NCBI GenBank assembly: GCA_041660045.1
Contig: JBAZXA010000001.1
Coordinates: 62,001 to 126,000, forward strand
DNA from: WM-3-3 sp041660045
GTDB lineage: Bacteria > Pseudomonadota > Gammaproteobacteria > Methylococcales > Methylomonadaceae
Length of the DNA stretch: 64,000 bases
Reading direction: 5' to 3'
Within the stretch, counting starts at the first letter, position 1. Each line of letters opens with the position of its first letter. Of this stretch, positions 27,013-35,449 are shown in pieces. The position numbers and the translations under genes are program-made. The notes under the pieces are model-generated. The model was not told the DNA's origin, ran no database searches, and saw only the letters and a list, made by a program, of their open reading frames with translations.

Positions 27013-27721
27013 AAACAGCCGCAATAATCCGGCTTTAGTGGTGAGTAGTTTTGTAAAAGCTTTAAAACTATTAACCACACCAGGGATCCGGCAATTTTTG
27101 ATTATCCCAATTCTGATTAACATATTGCTCTATGGCACGGCCTTTAGCTTAAGTTATTTTTATATGAATGAGTTGATCGAGCAATTTATCCCTGCTTGGT
27201 TACACTGGTTAAATTGGGTTTTATGGCCGCTGTTTTTTATTTGTTTTTCAATAGTGGTATTTTTTAGCTTTACCGTTTTAGCCAACCTACTGGCGGCACC
27301 TTTTTACGGCAAATTAGCGGCTAAAACCCAATGGTTAATCACCGGGCAGGTCGGCAGCGAGGTTATACAACCGTTACGAAAAGTTATGTTGGCCGAAATT
27401 AAGCGCGCCAATTATTTAGCCGTGCGCTTTATACCCTCGTTAATTTTATTTATAATTCCAGGGGTTAATATAGTCGCTCCGTTTTTATGGGCGTTATTAG
27501 GTGCCTGGGGTATGGCCTTGGAATATTTAGCCTATCCTTTAGAAAATGAAGGTATCTTGTTTTCAGAGCAAAAACAGCTGCTTAAAGCTAGGCGCTTAAG
27601 CGCCCTAAGTTTTGGCGGCATCACCATGTTTGGTTTAACCGTACCGGTTTTAAATATAGTTATGGCACCTTTGGCAGTCATAGCTGCAACCATATATTGC
27701 CAAGCGTTAAAAGCGGAATAG
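26999..27721 (+). CDS. cysZ: CysZ-type sulfate transport protein
   Basis: This 240-residue inner-membrane protein has four or five hydrophobic stretches: about residues 33-55, 68-92, 148-172 and 205-232. The early GIRQFLIIPILINILLYG and VLANLLAAPFYGKL near residue 95 match CysZ, a sulfate uptake channel of gammaproteobacteria. It overlaps mtnA by 14 bases, so expression is coupled to a methionine-salvage gene; a sulfur theme is plausible but inferred. A GGGAG sequence lies 8 bases before the start, inside mtnA. A hairpin-T-tract at 27841-27868 follows. Confidence 0.9.
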   Translation: MLQIKNSRNNPALVVSSFVKALKLLTTPGIRQFLIIPILINILLYGTAFSLSYFYMNELIEQFIPAWLHWLNWVLWPLFFICFSIVVFFSFTVLANLLAAPFYGKLAAKTQWLITGQVGSEVIQPLRKVMLAEIKRANYLAVRFIPSLILFIIPGVNIVAPFLWALLGAWGMALEYLAYPLENEGILFSEQKQLLKARRLSALSFGGITMFGLTVPVLNIVMAPLAVIAATIYCQALKAE

Positions 27722-27840
27722 GGCAGCATTAATACGCCATAAATGCCGGGCCGATAGCCACACAGCCATCAAATCACTAGTGGCATAGCTGGGCTAAGGC
27801 CTATATTGACTTGATAATTCGGGATTAACACTAAATTCGA

Positions 27841-27868
27841 GGGGCGCCAGCGTTGTAGCCCCCTTTTT
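27841..27868 (+). terminator. Hairpin and T-tract before the PhnA-like gene
   Basis: GGGGC (27841-27845) pairs with GCCCC (27858-27862), followed by five T (27864-27868). It could end the mtnA-cysZ transcript, 120 bases past the cysZ stop. It also lies only 23 bases before the PhnA-like start, so a leader terminator for that gene cannot be excluded. A 16-base AT palindrome (27867-27882) follows directly. Confidence 0.6.
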
Positions 27869-27890
27869 AATTTTAAAATTAAGGAAACTA

Positions 27891-28229
27891 ATGAATAACC
27901 CACCTGATTGCCCTAAATGCGCGTCTAACTTTTGCTATGAAGACAACGGCATGTATATATGCCCAGAATGCATGCACGAATGGCCTATCGTGGCGATAGC
28001 AGAGGATACAGAAGGTTTGGTGGTGCGCGATGCCAATGGCAATACCTTAAACGACGGTGATTTTGTAACGGTAATTAAAGATTTAAAAGTTAAAGGCTCA
28101 TCCTCAGTAGTTAAAGTAGGCACCAAGGTTAAAATTATGCGTCTGGTTGAAGGTGACCATAATATAGATTGCAAAATTGACGGTATCGGGGCTATGCAAT
28201 TAAAGTCCGAATTTGTTAAAAAGGCCTAG
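27891..28229 (+). CDS. PhnA-family zinc-ribbon protein (YjdM-like)
   Basis: This 112-residue protein has an N-terminal zinc ribbon: PDCPKC then CPECMHEW, with two CXXC pairs at about residues 5-8 and 24-27. It continues into a beta-rich C-terminal domain ([22 protein letters not shown], then [21 protein letters not shown]) that is the PhnA/YjdM signature. The old name 'phosphonoacetate hydrolase PhnA' refers to an unrelated protein, so no enzyme activity is claimed. The start has a good AAGGAAAC ribosome-binding site. It stands alone. Confidence 0.9.
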   Translation: MNNPPDCPKCASNFCYEDNGMYICPECMHEWPIVAIAEDTEGLVVRDANGNTLNDGDFVTVIKDLKVKGSSSVVKVGTKVKIMRLVEGDHNIDCKIDGIGAMQLKSEFVKKA

Positions 28230-28299
28230 AATTGGCAATGCTCTATAGCTGTAAATTAAACTTACGGCTCCCTTGTAGTGGCTAGCTCTTCACGACTAC

Positions 28300-28339
28300 C
28301 TGTCATTCCCGGCCTATTCCACGCTGGCCGGGGGTACAG
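28300..28339. repeat. Strong inverted repeat (GC-rich hairpin)
   Basis: The arms 28300-28314 and 28326-28339 form a 14-bp stem (one bulged base, two G-T pairs) around an 11-base loop, built on CCCGGCC/GGCCGGG. It lies 71 bases past the PhnA-like stop codon and has no T-tract on either side. It could be a weak terminator or a dispersed intergenic repeat; no second copy was seen in the window. Confidence 0.55.
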
Positions 28340-28353
28340 AGCATTAATACCAA

Positions 28354-28860
28354 TTAAGCATTGCGCCGTGTGCGGGCAAAAAACGCCATTAGCGCTGAAC
28401 TAAACAATCAAACTGCACCTGGCACAGGTACGCTTGCTGGGGCTGCCACATTACCGGTTAATTTAAAAATTACTGGATTCAGCACCACCGACAAAATAAT
28501 CAGCCACCCGAAAGGTGCCGTTTGTACTGGTAGAACCGCCATTTGCGGCGTTGTTACCAATTTGGAAAATACGAAACTCTACTGCACCTGTCAAATCAGT
28601 TAAGGCTGATAAATCAATAATGCTATTAACAAGGTTACTTCCAGGTGCTTGAGTAAAGTTAAATAAAGATGTGGCAAAACTATCGCCACTGTAAAACAAC
28701 CCTAATGTGCCTGGGTCTGTATTGGATGAGCGTGTACCAATAACCAGCTGATCCAAATTAACACTAAAGCCACTATCTACCGTGAAGCCAAAGCTAAAAT
28801 TGCTCGAAAGTCTGTGTGTACTGTGATTAAAATCTTCGATAGCGCATAGTGAGTTATCCT
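28354..28860 (-). pseudogene. Decayed PEP-CTERM protein gene
   Basis: Read on the minus strand, the segment starts with a Ser/Asn-rich beta stretch (SSNFSFGFTVDSGF) and continues to RVADYFVGGAESSNF, then stops at 28463-28465. Removing one A from the A5 run at 28465-28469 restores the frame into VAASVPVPGAV-like residues, then TGA (28408-28410) exactly where the PEP-CTERM tryptophan should be, then LFSSALMAFFARTRRNA and the true stop at 28354-28356. So the C-terminal sorting tail is fully recognisable but broken by a frameshift and a nonsense codon. The N-terminal signal peptide is missing: the frame runs into the neighbouring GNAT gene. A related intact gene is at 12055. Confidence 0.75.
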
Positions 28861-28862
28861 GC

Positions 28863-29318
28863 TTATTGGCCGATTGCAAAATGGTAAACCAAAAATTGCT
28901 CATCACGCTGCCACCCTAAGGATTGGTATAAGGCTTGCGCTGCCGCATTGGTGGTTGCTGTTGAGAGGGATACGCGCACTGCAGCTTTAGAGCCCGCATA
29001 ACTAATCGCGTTAGCTATTAATAAGGAAGCCGCGCCTTGCCTTCTGGCTGCTTCGGTGACAAAAAGATCATTTAGGATATAAACCCGGGCTAGGGAGACT
29101 GATGAGAAGCTAGGGTAAAGCTGGGTGAAGCCAATAGCGGTGTCGCCCGTATAAGCAATAAACGATACCGATTCTTCTTGGCTAATACGTGCTAACAAAA
29201 ACTCTTTGGCGGCTGCTAAATCGCTAGCACGGCCATAAAACTGCCGGTAGCTATCAAACAGCGTTGATAAAACGTCTAAGTCAGATAATTGTGTTAAGCG
29301 TACGCTAAAGGGCTTCAT
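28863..29318 (-). CDS. GNAT-family N-acetyltransferase
   Basis: This 151-residue protein matches the GNAT fold. ARVYILNDLFVTEAARRQGAASLLI near residue 75 carries the acetyl-CoA pyrophosphate-binding Arg/Gln-x-x-Gly/Ala pattern, and the C-terminal ATTNAAAQALYQSLGWQRDE is typical motif B. The substrate is unknown. The stop is adjacent to the broken PEP-CTERM remnant on the same strand, which may reflect the rearrangement that removed the remnant's 5' end. No ribosome-binding site of note. Confidence 0.85.
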   Translation of the reverse strand: MKPFSVRLTQLSDLDVLSTLFDSYRQFYGRASDLAAAKEFLLARISQEESVSFIAYTGDTAIGFTQLYPSFSSVSLARVYILNDLFVTEAARRQGAASLLIANAISYAGSKAAVRVSLSTATTNAAAQALYQSLGWQRDEQFLVYHFAIGQ

Positions 29319-29646
29319 ATTTGTTTTAGTTCAGTGGGTTTTTTTGGTATTGGTAGCTTGGCTTATGAGTTGTGTGATCATAAAAGTAGCGCTAATGCTT
29401 TGGCGTTAGTATTTTAAATGCTAACGTTGGTAAACTCATTAAAAGCTGCACAATTTGTGAGCAGCCGCCCAGGGACTGGGCGGAGGCCAAAAAGCACATC
29501 CTGAAAAACTCGCAATCAATTTAAAATTACTTGCCTCAGCCAGGGTACATCGGTTTAGCGGAACTTCATGCTTAGGTTTTATGATGGTTTTAGCTTCCTA
29601 AGCCTTATCAGCAATGTTAATCCACGGCAATCATAATCTTAGCCAG
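29319..29646. other. 328-base intergenic region with several hairpins
   Basis: No gene was found here. Working left to right: CTAATGC (29392-29398) can pair with GCGTTAG (29403-29409), and the latter can instead pair with the arm 29421-29426 in a 23-base palindrome (29404-29426), giving two exclusive hairpins. A stem at 29445-29465, followed on the minus strand by four T, may end yheT transcripts. A GC-rich stem (CCGCCCAG/CTGGGCGG, 29465-29472 with 29476-29483) has no T-tract. No promoter for the GNAT gene is obvious. Confidence 0.55.
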
Positions 29647-30654
29647 TCAAACTTGAGTGCGTACTAAACATGCCTGAAAAAATGCGGGTATACGTTGTTC
29701 CAGCCAATATTCAGGCTTAAAGGGGTTACAACCGCTAATAAAACCGACATGTCCTCCATGGGCGCTAAATTCTAGCTGCACTTGGTCCGATATTTCATCT
29801 GCTGTCGGCAGGACTGCTGGCGTCATAAAAGGGTCGTCTAGTGCTTGGATCAGTAAGGTAGGCACGGAGATGGTTTTAAGAAATTGTCTGGCGCTGGATT
29901 GTTGATAATAGTCTTGGGCATCTTTAAAACCATATAATTTAGCTACGACATGGCCGTCATATTCCCAAAATGATTGGATGGCAGAGACATCGCCTAGTGC
30001 AGTTATTTTTTCAGCGTCTTTAAACTGGCCAATGTTTTCCAGATGCTGTAGTTTGTTGTGGAGATAGTTTTTTAAGTCTTTTAACAGCGTGCCACGATAA
30101 ATTTTTGCAAAGCCGTTATCGAGCTTGGTGGAGCAAATGCTTAATACTAATGGTGTTGATACGGCGGCTGCGGCAAACAAATCCAGGTTTTGTTGTTGCT
30201 CACCTAGCCATTTCAGTAGCACATTACCGCCTAAGGAAAAACCAACGGCGGCAATGGGTGTTTGTGGTTCGCGCTGGCGTAAGGTTTGATACAGAAAGTT
30301 AAGGTCAAAGGTATCGCCTGAGTGATAACTGCGCACCGTGTTATTGGGTTGGCCACTGCAGCCCCTAAAGTTCAACGCTGCACTACGCCAGCCTAATTGC
30401 GCAAAGATATTTTGCAAGCCCATGATATAGCTAGATTTAGAACTGCCGGTTAAGCCATGCAGCAGAATAACCAAGGGGCCTTGCCCTGGCACGCAAAAAT
30501 CAATATCGATAAAGTCTTGGTCTGGGGTGGTCAGGCGCTCACGGCGATAATTTGGGGGTGTCGGTGGCTTTCGATATAAAGCTGGATAAATGGTTTGCAA
30601 ATGGCATTGGCTTAACCACCAGGCTGGTTTAAAAGCAGAAGTTTGCAAGTTCAA
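29647..30654 (-). CDS. YheT-family alpha/beta hydrolase
   Basis: This 335-residue protein has the alpha/beta hydrolase core. The oxyanion region is LVILLHGLTGSSKSSYI near residue 62, the nucleophile elbow VGFSLGGNVLLKWLGE near residue 140 (Ser), the acid in IQALDDPFMTP near 270 and the His in AHGGHVGFISG near 300. These match YheT/ABHD1-3-like esterases. The opening KPAWWLSQCHLQTIYPAL is also characteristic. Its physiological substrate is unknown. It is divergent from the ABC exporter at 30722 (67-base gap). Confidence 0.9.
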   Translation of the reverse strand: MNLQTSAFKPAWWLSQCHLQTIYPALYRKPPTPPNYRRERLTTPDQDFIDIDFCVPGQGPLVILLHGLTGSSKSSYIMGLQNIFAQLGWRSAALNFRGCSGQPNNTVRSYHSGDTFDLNFLYQTLRQREPQTPIAAVGFSLGGNVLLKWLGEQQQNLDLFAAAAVSTPLVLSICSTKLDNGFAKIYRGTLLKDLKNYLHNKLQHLENIGQFKDAEKITALGDVSAIQSFWEYDGHVVAKLYGFKDAQDYYQQSSARQFLKTISVPTLLIQALDDPFMTPAVLPTADEISDQVQLEFSAHGGHVGFISGCNPFKPEYWLEQRIPAFFQACLVRTQV

Positions 30655-30721
30655 AATCCCCTATTGTTTTGTGTTGTGGGCTTGCCAGTATAATGGTAAT
30701 TAATTTTACTGTTTTCTAGCG

Positions 30722-32545
30722 ATGTCCAAAAAACCACCTTTACAACGTTCGGCTCAAGCGCCAGCACTGCCTAGCGGTTTGTTTAAATTTATTTTTTTTT
30801 GCTTATCCAGCTTTTGGGCCTGGATAGGCTTAATGCTTTTTTTAGAAACCGGCCAAGCCGTAGGCAGTATTTTAGTGCCTTATGCCATTAAGGCAATTAT
30901 GGATGGTGTGGCTCAGGCTACTGCAGGTGGTTCAGTGCTGGAAAATTTGAAATGGCCGTTGTTACTGCTAGCCGGTTTAAATGTGGCGGAAATTTTATTT
31001 AGCCGGGCGAGCGGGGCGGTATTGATTACGGTAGGCCCGCGGATACGCCAACGCACGACCAAGGCTATGTATACTTATTTGCAATATCACTCGCCACGCT
31101 ATTTTGCCAATCATTTTGCTGGTGCTTTGGCACATCGGATCAGTGAAACGTCTATGAGCGTTAATCATACAGTTTGGTCTATCTTATGTGATTTTTGGCC
31201 GATACTTATAACCTTTGCGGTTTCTTCTTTTTTGCTGCTGACGGTCAACCAAGGTTTGGGTTTATTAGTTGCCGGTTGGGTGTTGGCTTATGTTTCGGTG
31301 TCTTATATTTTGGCAACGCGCTGCCAACCTTATGCGCAAAATTATGCATCAGTGCGCAGTTTAGTGAATGGCAAAATTGTGGATGCCGTCACCAATATGA
31401 TGAACGCTAAGCTGTTTGCACGCCTAAGTTTTGAGCGTGAGTATTTGGACAGCTTTTTGGAACAGGAAGTTAAGGCGGGCCGTAGCACTTTTTGGTATAT
31501 GGAACGGGTACGCTGGTTTCAGTTTATCGCGGCAGCGGCATTAAAAGTCAGCACGGTTTATTATGCCTTAACCTTATGGGATAGTGGCCAGATTAGCGTT
31601 GGTGAATTTACCATGTGCGTCGGCTTGGCGTTATTGATTATTAATGATGCACGCAATTTAACGCGCCGATTTTTGGAGTTTTTTGAATACGTCGGTAATG
31701 TTGCCAATGGTGTGGAAACTATTGTCCAGGCCCATGACATAATCGATAGCCCTAATGCTAAGCCGTTGACGGTTAGCCAAGGCCGTATTGAATTCCGTAA
31801 CGTGGTGTTTGGTTATGAACCTGGGCAATCGGTTTTTAAGGGCTTAAACGTCGTCATAGAAGCGGGGCAATGTGTGGGTTTGGTGGGCTTTTCAGGTTCC
31901 GGTAAATCTTCGTTTGTCAGTTTGCTGCTGCGTAATTTTCAACCACAAAGCGGCCAAATCTTAATAGATGAGGTAGATATCCAACAGGTTTTTCAGGATT
32001 CATTGCATGAGCAAATCAGTTTAATCCCGCAAGACCCAACCTTGTTTCACCGTAGCCTAAAGGACAATATTGGTTATGGTAAGCTGGAAGCCAGTGATGA
32101 CGACATACAAGCGGCTGCACATTTGGCACATGCTGATGATTTTATCAGCGCTATGCCAGAAGCTTACGAAGCCTTGGTTGGGGAACGTGGCGTTAAACTA
32201 TCCGGTGGCCAGCGTCAGCGTATTGCCATTGCCCGAGTCATGCTGAAAGATGCGCCTATCTTAATTTTAGATGAAGCCACGTCTAGCTTGGATTCAATCA
32301 CTGAAAAAACGATACAAGAAAATTTAGACCGGGTAATGGGGCGTAAAACAGTGATTGCAGTGGCACATCGTTTATCGACCATTGCTCATTTAGACCGCAT
32401 ATTAGTGTTTAACCAAGGCCAAATAGTTGAAGATGGTAGCCATGATGAATTACTAGCCAAACAGGGTTTATATCACCAAATGTGGGCGATGCAAGCGGGT
32501 GGGTTTTTACCGGAACAACAGGCCGAATTAGAAACTGAGCTGTAA
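30722..32545 (+). CDS. ABC transporter, fused permease and ATPase (MsbA/HMT1-like half-transporter)
   Basis: This 607-residue protein has a six-helix exporter membrane domain (about residues 20-320) and an ATPase domain (about 345-590). Walker A is GFSGSGKSSFVSLL, the Q-loop is in LIPQDPTLFHRSLKDNIGYG, the signature is LSGGQRQRIAIARVM, Walker B is ILILDEATSSLD and the H-loop is AVAHRLSTIAHLDRI. It works as a homodimer or heterodimer. The architecture fits lipid, peptide or heavy-metal-conjugate exporters; the substrate cannot be told. It lies alone, divergent from the YheT-type gene. Confidence 0.93.
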   Translation: MSKKPPLQRSAQAPALPSGLFKFIFFCLSSFWAWIGLMLFLETGQAVGSILVPYAIKAIMDGVAQATAGGSVLENLKWPLLLLAGLNVAEILFSRASGAVLITVGPRIRQRTTKAMYTYLQYHSPRYFANHFAGALAHRISETSMSVNHTVWSILCDFWPILITFAVSSFLLLTVNQGLGLLVAGWVLAYVSVSYILATRCQPYAQNYASVRSLVNGKIVDAVTNMMNAKLFARLSFEREYLDSFLEQEVKAGRSTFWYMERVRWFQFIAAAALKVSTVYYALTLWDSGQISVGEFTMCVGLALLIINDARNLTRRFLEFFEYVGNVANGVETIVQAHDIIDSPNAKPLTVSQGRIEFRNVVFGYEPGQSVFKGLNVVIEAGQCVGLVGFSGSGKSSFVSLLLRNFQPQSGQILIDEVDIQQVFQDSLHEQISLIPQDPTLFHRSLKDNIGYGKLEASDDDIQAAAHLAHADDFISAMPEAYEALVGERGVKLSGGQRQRIAIARVMLKDAPILILDEATSSLDSITEKTIQENLDRVMGRKTVIAVAHRLSTIAHLDRILVFNQGQIVEDGSHDELLAKQGLYHQMWAMQAGGFLPEQQAELETEL

Positions 32546-32614
32546 GCTGAGGGCAGGTATGTAGTTGGCTTGTTTTGTCTTATTGTTAATTTGTTTACCC
32601 ATACGGGCTATTGT

Positions 32615-32630
32615 TTGGCACTGTTTTTGT
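32615..32630 (+). promoter_or_regulatory. Possible sigma-54 (-24/-12) promoter
   Basis: TTGGCAC-N5-TTGT lies 165 bases upstream of the NifZ-like gene. The GG and downstream G have the sigma-54 spacing of 12; the final C of the -12 element is T. No TGT-N10-ACA enhancer site was seen upstream. Suggestive only because a nif-related gene follows. Confidence 0.35.
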
Positions 32631-32794
32631 TTATACATTAAAAAATTTATCCGTTATCTGGGTGGGTTTTATAATGGATTGTTATTTAAGGTTTTTAATA
32701 TCAAGGCTTACGGTAATTTTTGATGACACGTCGCTAATCATGCAAATTTTGTAAGCTTTATGACAAACATTTACAAACGCTGGAGCAATAGAAT

Positions 32795-33055
32795 ATGAAA
32801 GTTGAAGATTTAGGGGTAGGGGATATGGTTTATGCATCAGCAAGGATTGTTGATGATGGCTCTACACCAGGTGGTATAGAAGGCACCATACTGGCCGAAG
32901 TGGGTGCCCGTGGCGTGATAACACAAATTGGCCATCTTGAAGACCAACCCGACAAGAGCGTTTTTTTAGTCAGTTTTGAAAATGATCAAAAAAAATTAGG
33001 CGAACCCATTGGTTGCTGGCCTGAAGACTTATTGTTGGAACCGATTTTAGATTAG
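32795..33055 (+). CDS. NifZ-like domain protein
   Basis: This 86-residue protein matches the NifZ-domain pattern. LGVGDMVYASARIVDDGSTPG opens it, GARGVITQIGHLE is in the middle, and the end is FLVSFENDQ...LGEPIGCWPEDLL, with the single Cys in GCWPEDL. NifZ helps mature the P-cluster of nitrogenase MoFe protein. Here there is no nif gene in reach, so it is an orphan paralogue or one end of a nif locus continued elsewhere. Start has a weak GGAGCAATAG ribosome-binding site. The SagB-type gene follows 62 bases later on the same strand, and a possible sigma-54 promoter is upstream. Confidence 0.8.
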   Translation: MKVEDLGVGDMVYASARIVDDGSTPGGIEGTILAEVGARGVITQIGHLEDQPDKSVFLVSFENDQKKLGEPIGCWPEDLLLEPILD

Positions 33056-33117
33056 CCCGTTTAGGGTTGCATGGGACTTGTTTGGATGATTAGATAAGAA
33101 CCTATCCGCAAATTTAA

Positions 33118-34755
33118 GTGGCGACTCGCCGCAAACCTATTAAAAATTTTATGACGCACAGCCAGATTGTCCTTAATTACCATAATCGCACCAAGCACAC
33201 GCTAGAGCGTTATGCCAAAGGCCCTGAAACCTTAGATTGGGATGACCAGCCCGATCCATTTCGCCACTTTAGTGGGGTAGAGGTGACGACCTTGCCTAAG
33301 CCTGGGCGTGACTTAGCCTTGTTGTACACTGATCTGGATAAGCCCGCAACGATCACGCCACTGCCCTTGGATATGCCTAACCTGGCATTATTACTGGAAT
33401 TGGCATTTGGTTTGTCAGCTTGGAAAGAGTTTGGTCCCAACCGATGGGCGTTGCGCTGTAACCCGTCTAGCGGCAATTTGCATCCTACTGAAGCCTATTT
33501 GATTAGCACAGGCCAGGCATTTCTTGCGTCGGGGGTTTACCACTACGTCAGTTATGACCACAGCTTAGAACAACGTTGTGTATTTGGCGATAATGCGTCT
33601 AGTCCGGGTTTATTTATTGGCTTATCCTCAGTACATTGGCGCGAGGCTTGGAAGTATGGCGAGCGGGCTTTCCGTTATTGCCAGCATGATGTTGGCCATG
33701 CTTTGGGTGCTTTGCGCTATGCCGCGGCTTGTTTAGGTTGGACTGTTGAGTTATTGATCCAAACGGCAGATAGCGAGCTTGGGCAAATCTTAGGTTTGGA
33801 TAGGCAAGGCGACTTTAAGCCACACGAAGAAGAATTTCCGGATGTGTTATGCCGCATTATACCCGCGGCTAATGCCACGCCGGTTTTGGTTGAGGATTTG
33901 CTGATGTTGGCGCAATCGGCCAGCTGGTTTGGCACTGCCGACAGTTTAAGGGCATACCATTTATATCATTGGCCGGTGATTGAAGAAGTCAGCCAGGCTG
34001 CTGATAAAAGCCGAATTGAGCAACCCAAGCGCGATTTCTCGTTGCAAGCACCGCTGCCGTCTTCATGCACACAAAAGGCGACAGCCATCATCCGTCAGCG
34101 CCGTAGTGCCCAACAGTTCAATGGCAAAATGCCGTTGTTACCCGCCGCCGATTTTTTCAGGATGCTGAGCGCGGTGATGCCCAATACAGCCGCCTTTGAG
34201 TTATGGCCATGCCAAGCTAAAGTGCATTTATTTATTTTTGTGCATTTAGTTGAAGGTTTAGCGCCTGGTCTATACGTTTTATTACGGGATGATGCGGCTA
34301 TGGAGGCACTTAAGGCGTCGGCATCTGATACATTTGACTGGGAAAAAGCGTCTGATGAGCTACCGTTTTACCATTTGTATTCTGGAGATTTTAAACAAAT
34401 GGCTAAAACCTTATCTTGCCATCAGCCCATCGCCAGTGATAGTGCATTCAGCTTGGCTATGGTTGCAGAGTTTAAAGAGACAGTGGCCACCGCCTCTTGG
34501 CAGTATCGGCAGCTATTTTGGGAGTGTGGCCTAATTGGCCAAGTCTTGTATTTGGAAGCCGAAGCGGCGGGCATTCGCGGTACCGGCATCGGTTGTTATT
34601 TTGATGATAGCGTGCACGATGTGTTAGGCATTAAAGATGATACGTTCCAGAGTTTGTATCATTTTACGATCGGTAGTCCCTTAGAGGATAAGCGTTTACA
34701 AACTTTTCCAGCTTATGACCATTTAGCCGATGCTGCGGCAAATGAACCTGCTTAA
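33118..34755 (+). CDS. SagB/ThcOx-type nitroreductase-fold dehydrogenase (two-domain)
   Basis: This 545-residue protein has two nitroreductase-fold halves. The first (about residues 10-270) starts with VLNYHNRTKHTLERYAKGP and shows LRCNPSSGNLHPTEAYLI, the FMN-binding SagB signature. The second (about 320-530) starts with ATAIIRQRRSAQQFNG and ends with the GLIGQVLYLEAEAAGIRGTGIG motif. SagB/ThcOx enzymes oxidise azolines to azoles in thiazole/oxazole peptides, but no precursor peptide, cyclodehydratase or transporter is next to it, so the substrate is unknown. GTG 33118 follows directly on an in-frame stop; ATG 33151 is the alternative. Neither has a good ribosome-binding site. Confidence 0.88.
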   Translation: MATRRKPIKNFMTHSQIVLNYHNRTKHTLERYAKGPETLDWDDQPDPFRHFSGVEVTTLPKPGRDLALLYTDLDKPATITPLPLDMPNLALLLELAFGLSAWKEFGPNRWALRCNPSSGNLHPTEAYLISTGQAFLASGVYHYVSYDHSLEQRCVFGDNASSPGLFIGLSSVHWREAWKYGERAFRYCQHDVGHALGALRYAAACLGWTVELLIQTADSELGQILGLDRQGDFKPHEEEFPDVLCRIIPAANATPVLVEDLLMLAQSASWFGTADSLRAYHLYHWPVIEEVSQAADKSRIEQPKRDFSLQAPLPSSCTQKATAIIRQRRSAQQFNGKMPLLPAADFFRMLSAVMPNTAAFELWPCQAKVHLFIFVHLVEGLAPGLYVLLRDDAAMEALKASASDTFDWEKASDELPFYHLYSGDFKQMAKTLSCHQPIASDSAFSLAMVAEFKETVATASWQYRQLFWECGLIGQVLYLEAEAAGIRGTGIGCYFDDSVHDVLGIKDDTFQSLYHFTIGSPLEDKRLQTFPAYDHLADAAANEPA

Positions 34756-34758
34756 GTT

Positions 34759-34793
34759 TTGGTCTGTTAGGCTAGCTTAGCCTAACAGACCAA
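34759..34793. terminator. Perfect 16-bp intergenic inverted repeat, possible bidirectional terminator
   Basis: Arms 34759-34774 and 34778-34793 pair perfectly around a 3-base loop, between the convergent SagB-type and membrane-protein genes. No T-tract follows on either strand, so it is either an atypical terminator or another structured element. Confidence 0.55.
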
Positions 34794-34824
34794 CCATCAT
34801 GGCTAAACCGCCGGTTTAGCGCTA

Positions 34825-35379
34825 TTAAGCCCGATGCGTTTTAAATAAGGCCGGCAAATAAGACATTGTTTTAATTACAAAAAGGCCAAGCGCAGCATAA
34901 ACCATGGCGGAACCGACATAAGGCCCAAAATAGTGGCTAACCCTCTGGACATAGTCCAACACTGGCATATTGGCATAGCGGCCAGAAAACAGATAAAAGC
35001 TACCGTTAGAAAGGCCAAAGGCTAGCAAAGTTGCCAGTAACATGCAGCCTAAAGCCAATATATGGGATGACAATGTCGGATTTAAATGACGTGCAGCAAA
35101 ACGGCCCGCTAACCAAAGTACGGCATATGTCGGGATTAGAAAAACATAGGCCGCGGAAATACACCAATCACTTACGCTAAAATAGTGTATCGCCAAATAA
35201 TCTAAGGCACCTGCTTCTATTAATAAGCCAACTAATATCGCTCGGCTTTTAAAACACAACCCGGCCAAAAAAAACACGGCTAGCGAGGCATCTGGCAACG
35301 ACAAGGCCGAACCAAAATGATGGACTCGGGTTAGCGCCATTAATGCCACCAGAGGCAAAACTGCGTAATTGATTTTCAT
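34825..35379 (-). CDS. Cobalamin-locus membrane protein (possible ECF-type S component)
   Basis: This 184-residue protein has about five transmembrane segments. The short N-terminal TRVHHFGSALSLPDASLAVFFLAG motif recurs in membrane proteins found beside btuB in gammaproteobacteria; they have been suggested to be substrate-binding components for cobalamin uptake, but no such transport has been shown that I can cite. Here the gene lies immediately downstream of btuB on the same strand (70 bases), so it would be on the riboswitch-controlled transcript. No energising ECF ATPase is nearby. Function inferred from context. Confidence 0.68.
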   Translation of the reverse strand: MKINYAVLPLVALMALTRVHHFGSALSLPDASLAVFFLAGLCFKSRAILVGLLIEAGALDYLAIHYFSVSDWCISAAYVFLIPTYAVLWLAGRFAARHLNPTLSSHILALGCMLLATLLAFGLSNGSFYLFSGRYANMPVLDYVQRVSHYFGPYVGSAMVYAALGLFVIKTMSYLPALFKTHRA

Positions 35380-35449
35380 AAAATAATCTCCAGTTTAAAT
35401 AGGTTACTTAGGGCCAGCCTGCCGTTGTTTAACAGGCCTTAACAAGATG

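Noticed and set aside
28361..28603. An 80-codon plus-strand ORF opposite the PEP-CTERM remnant
   Set aside because: It is the reverse strand of the decayed PEP-CTERM gene, has no ribosome-binding site and resembles no protein.
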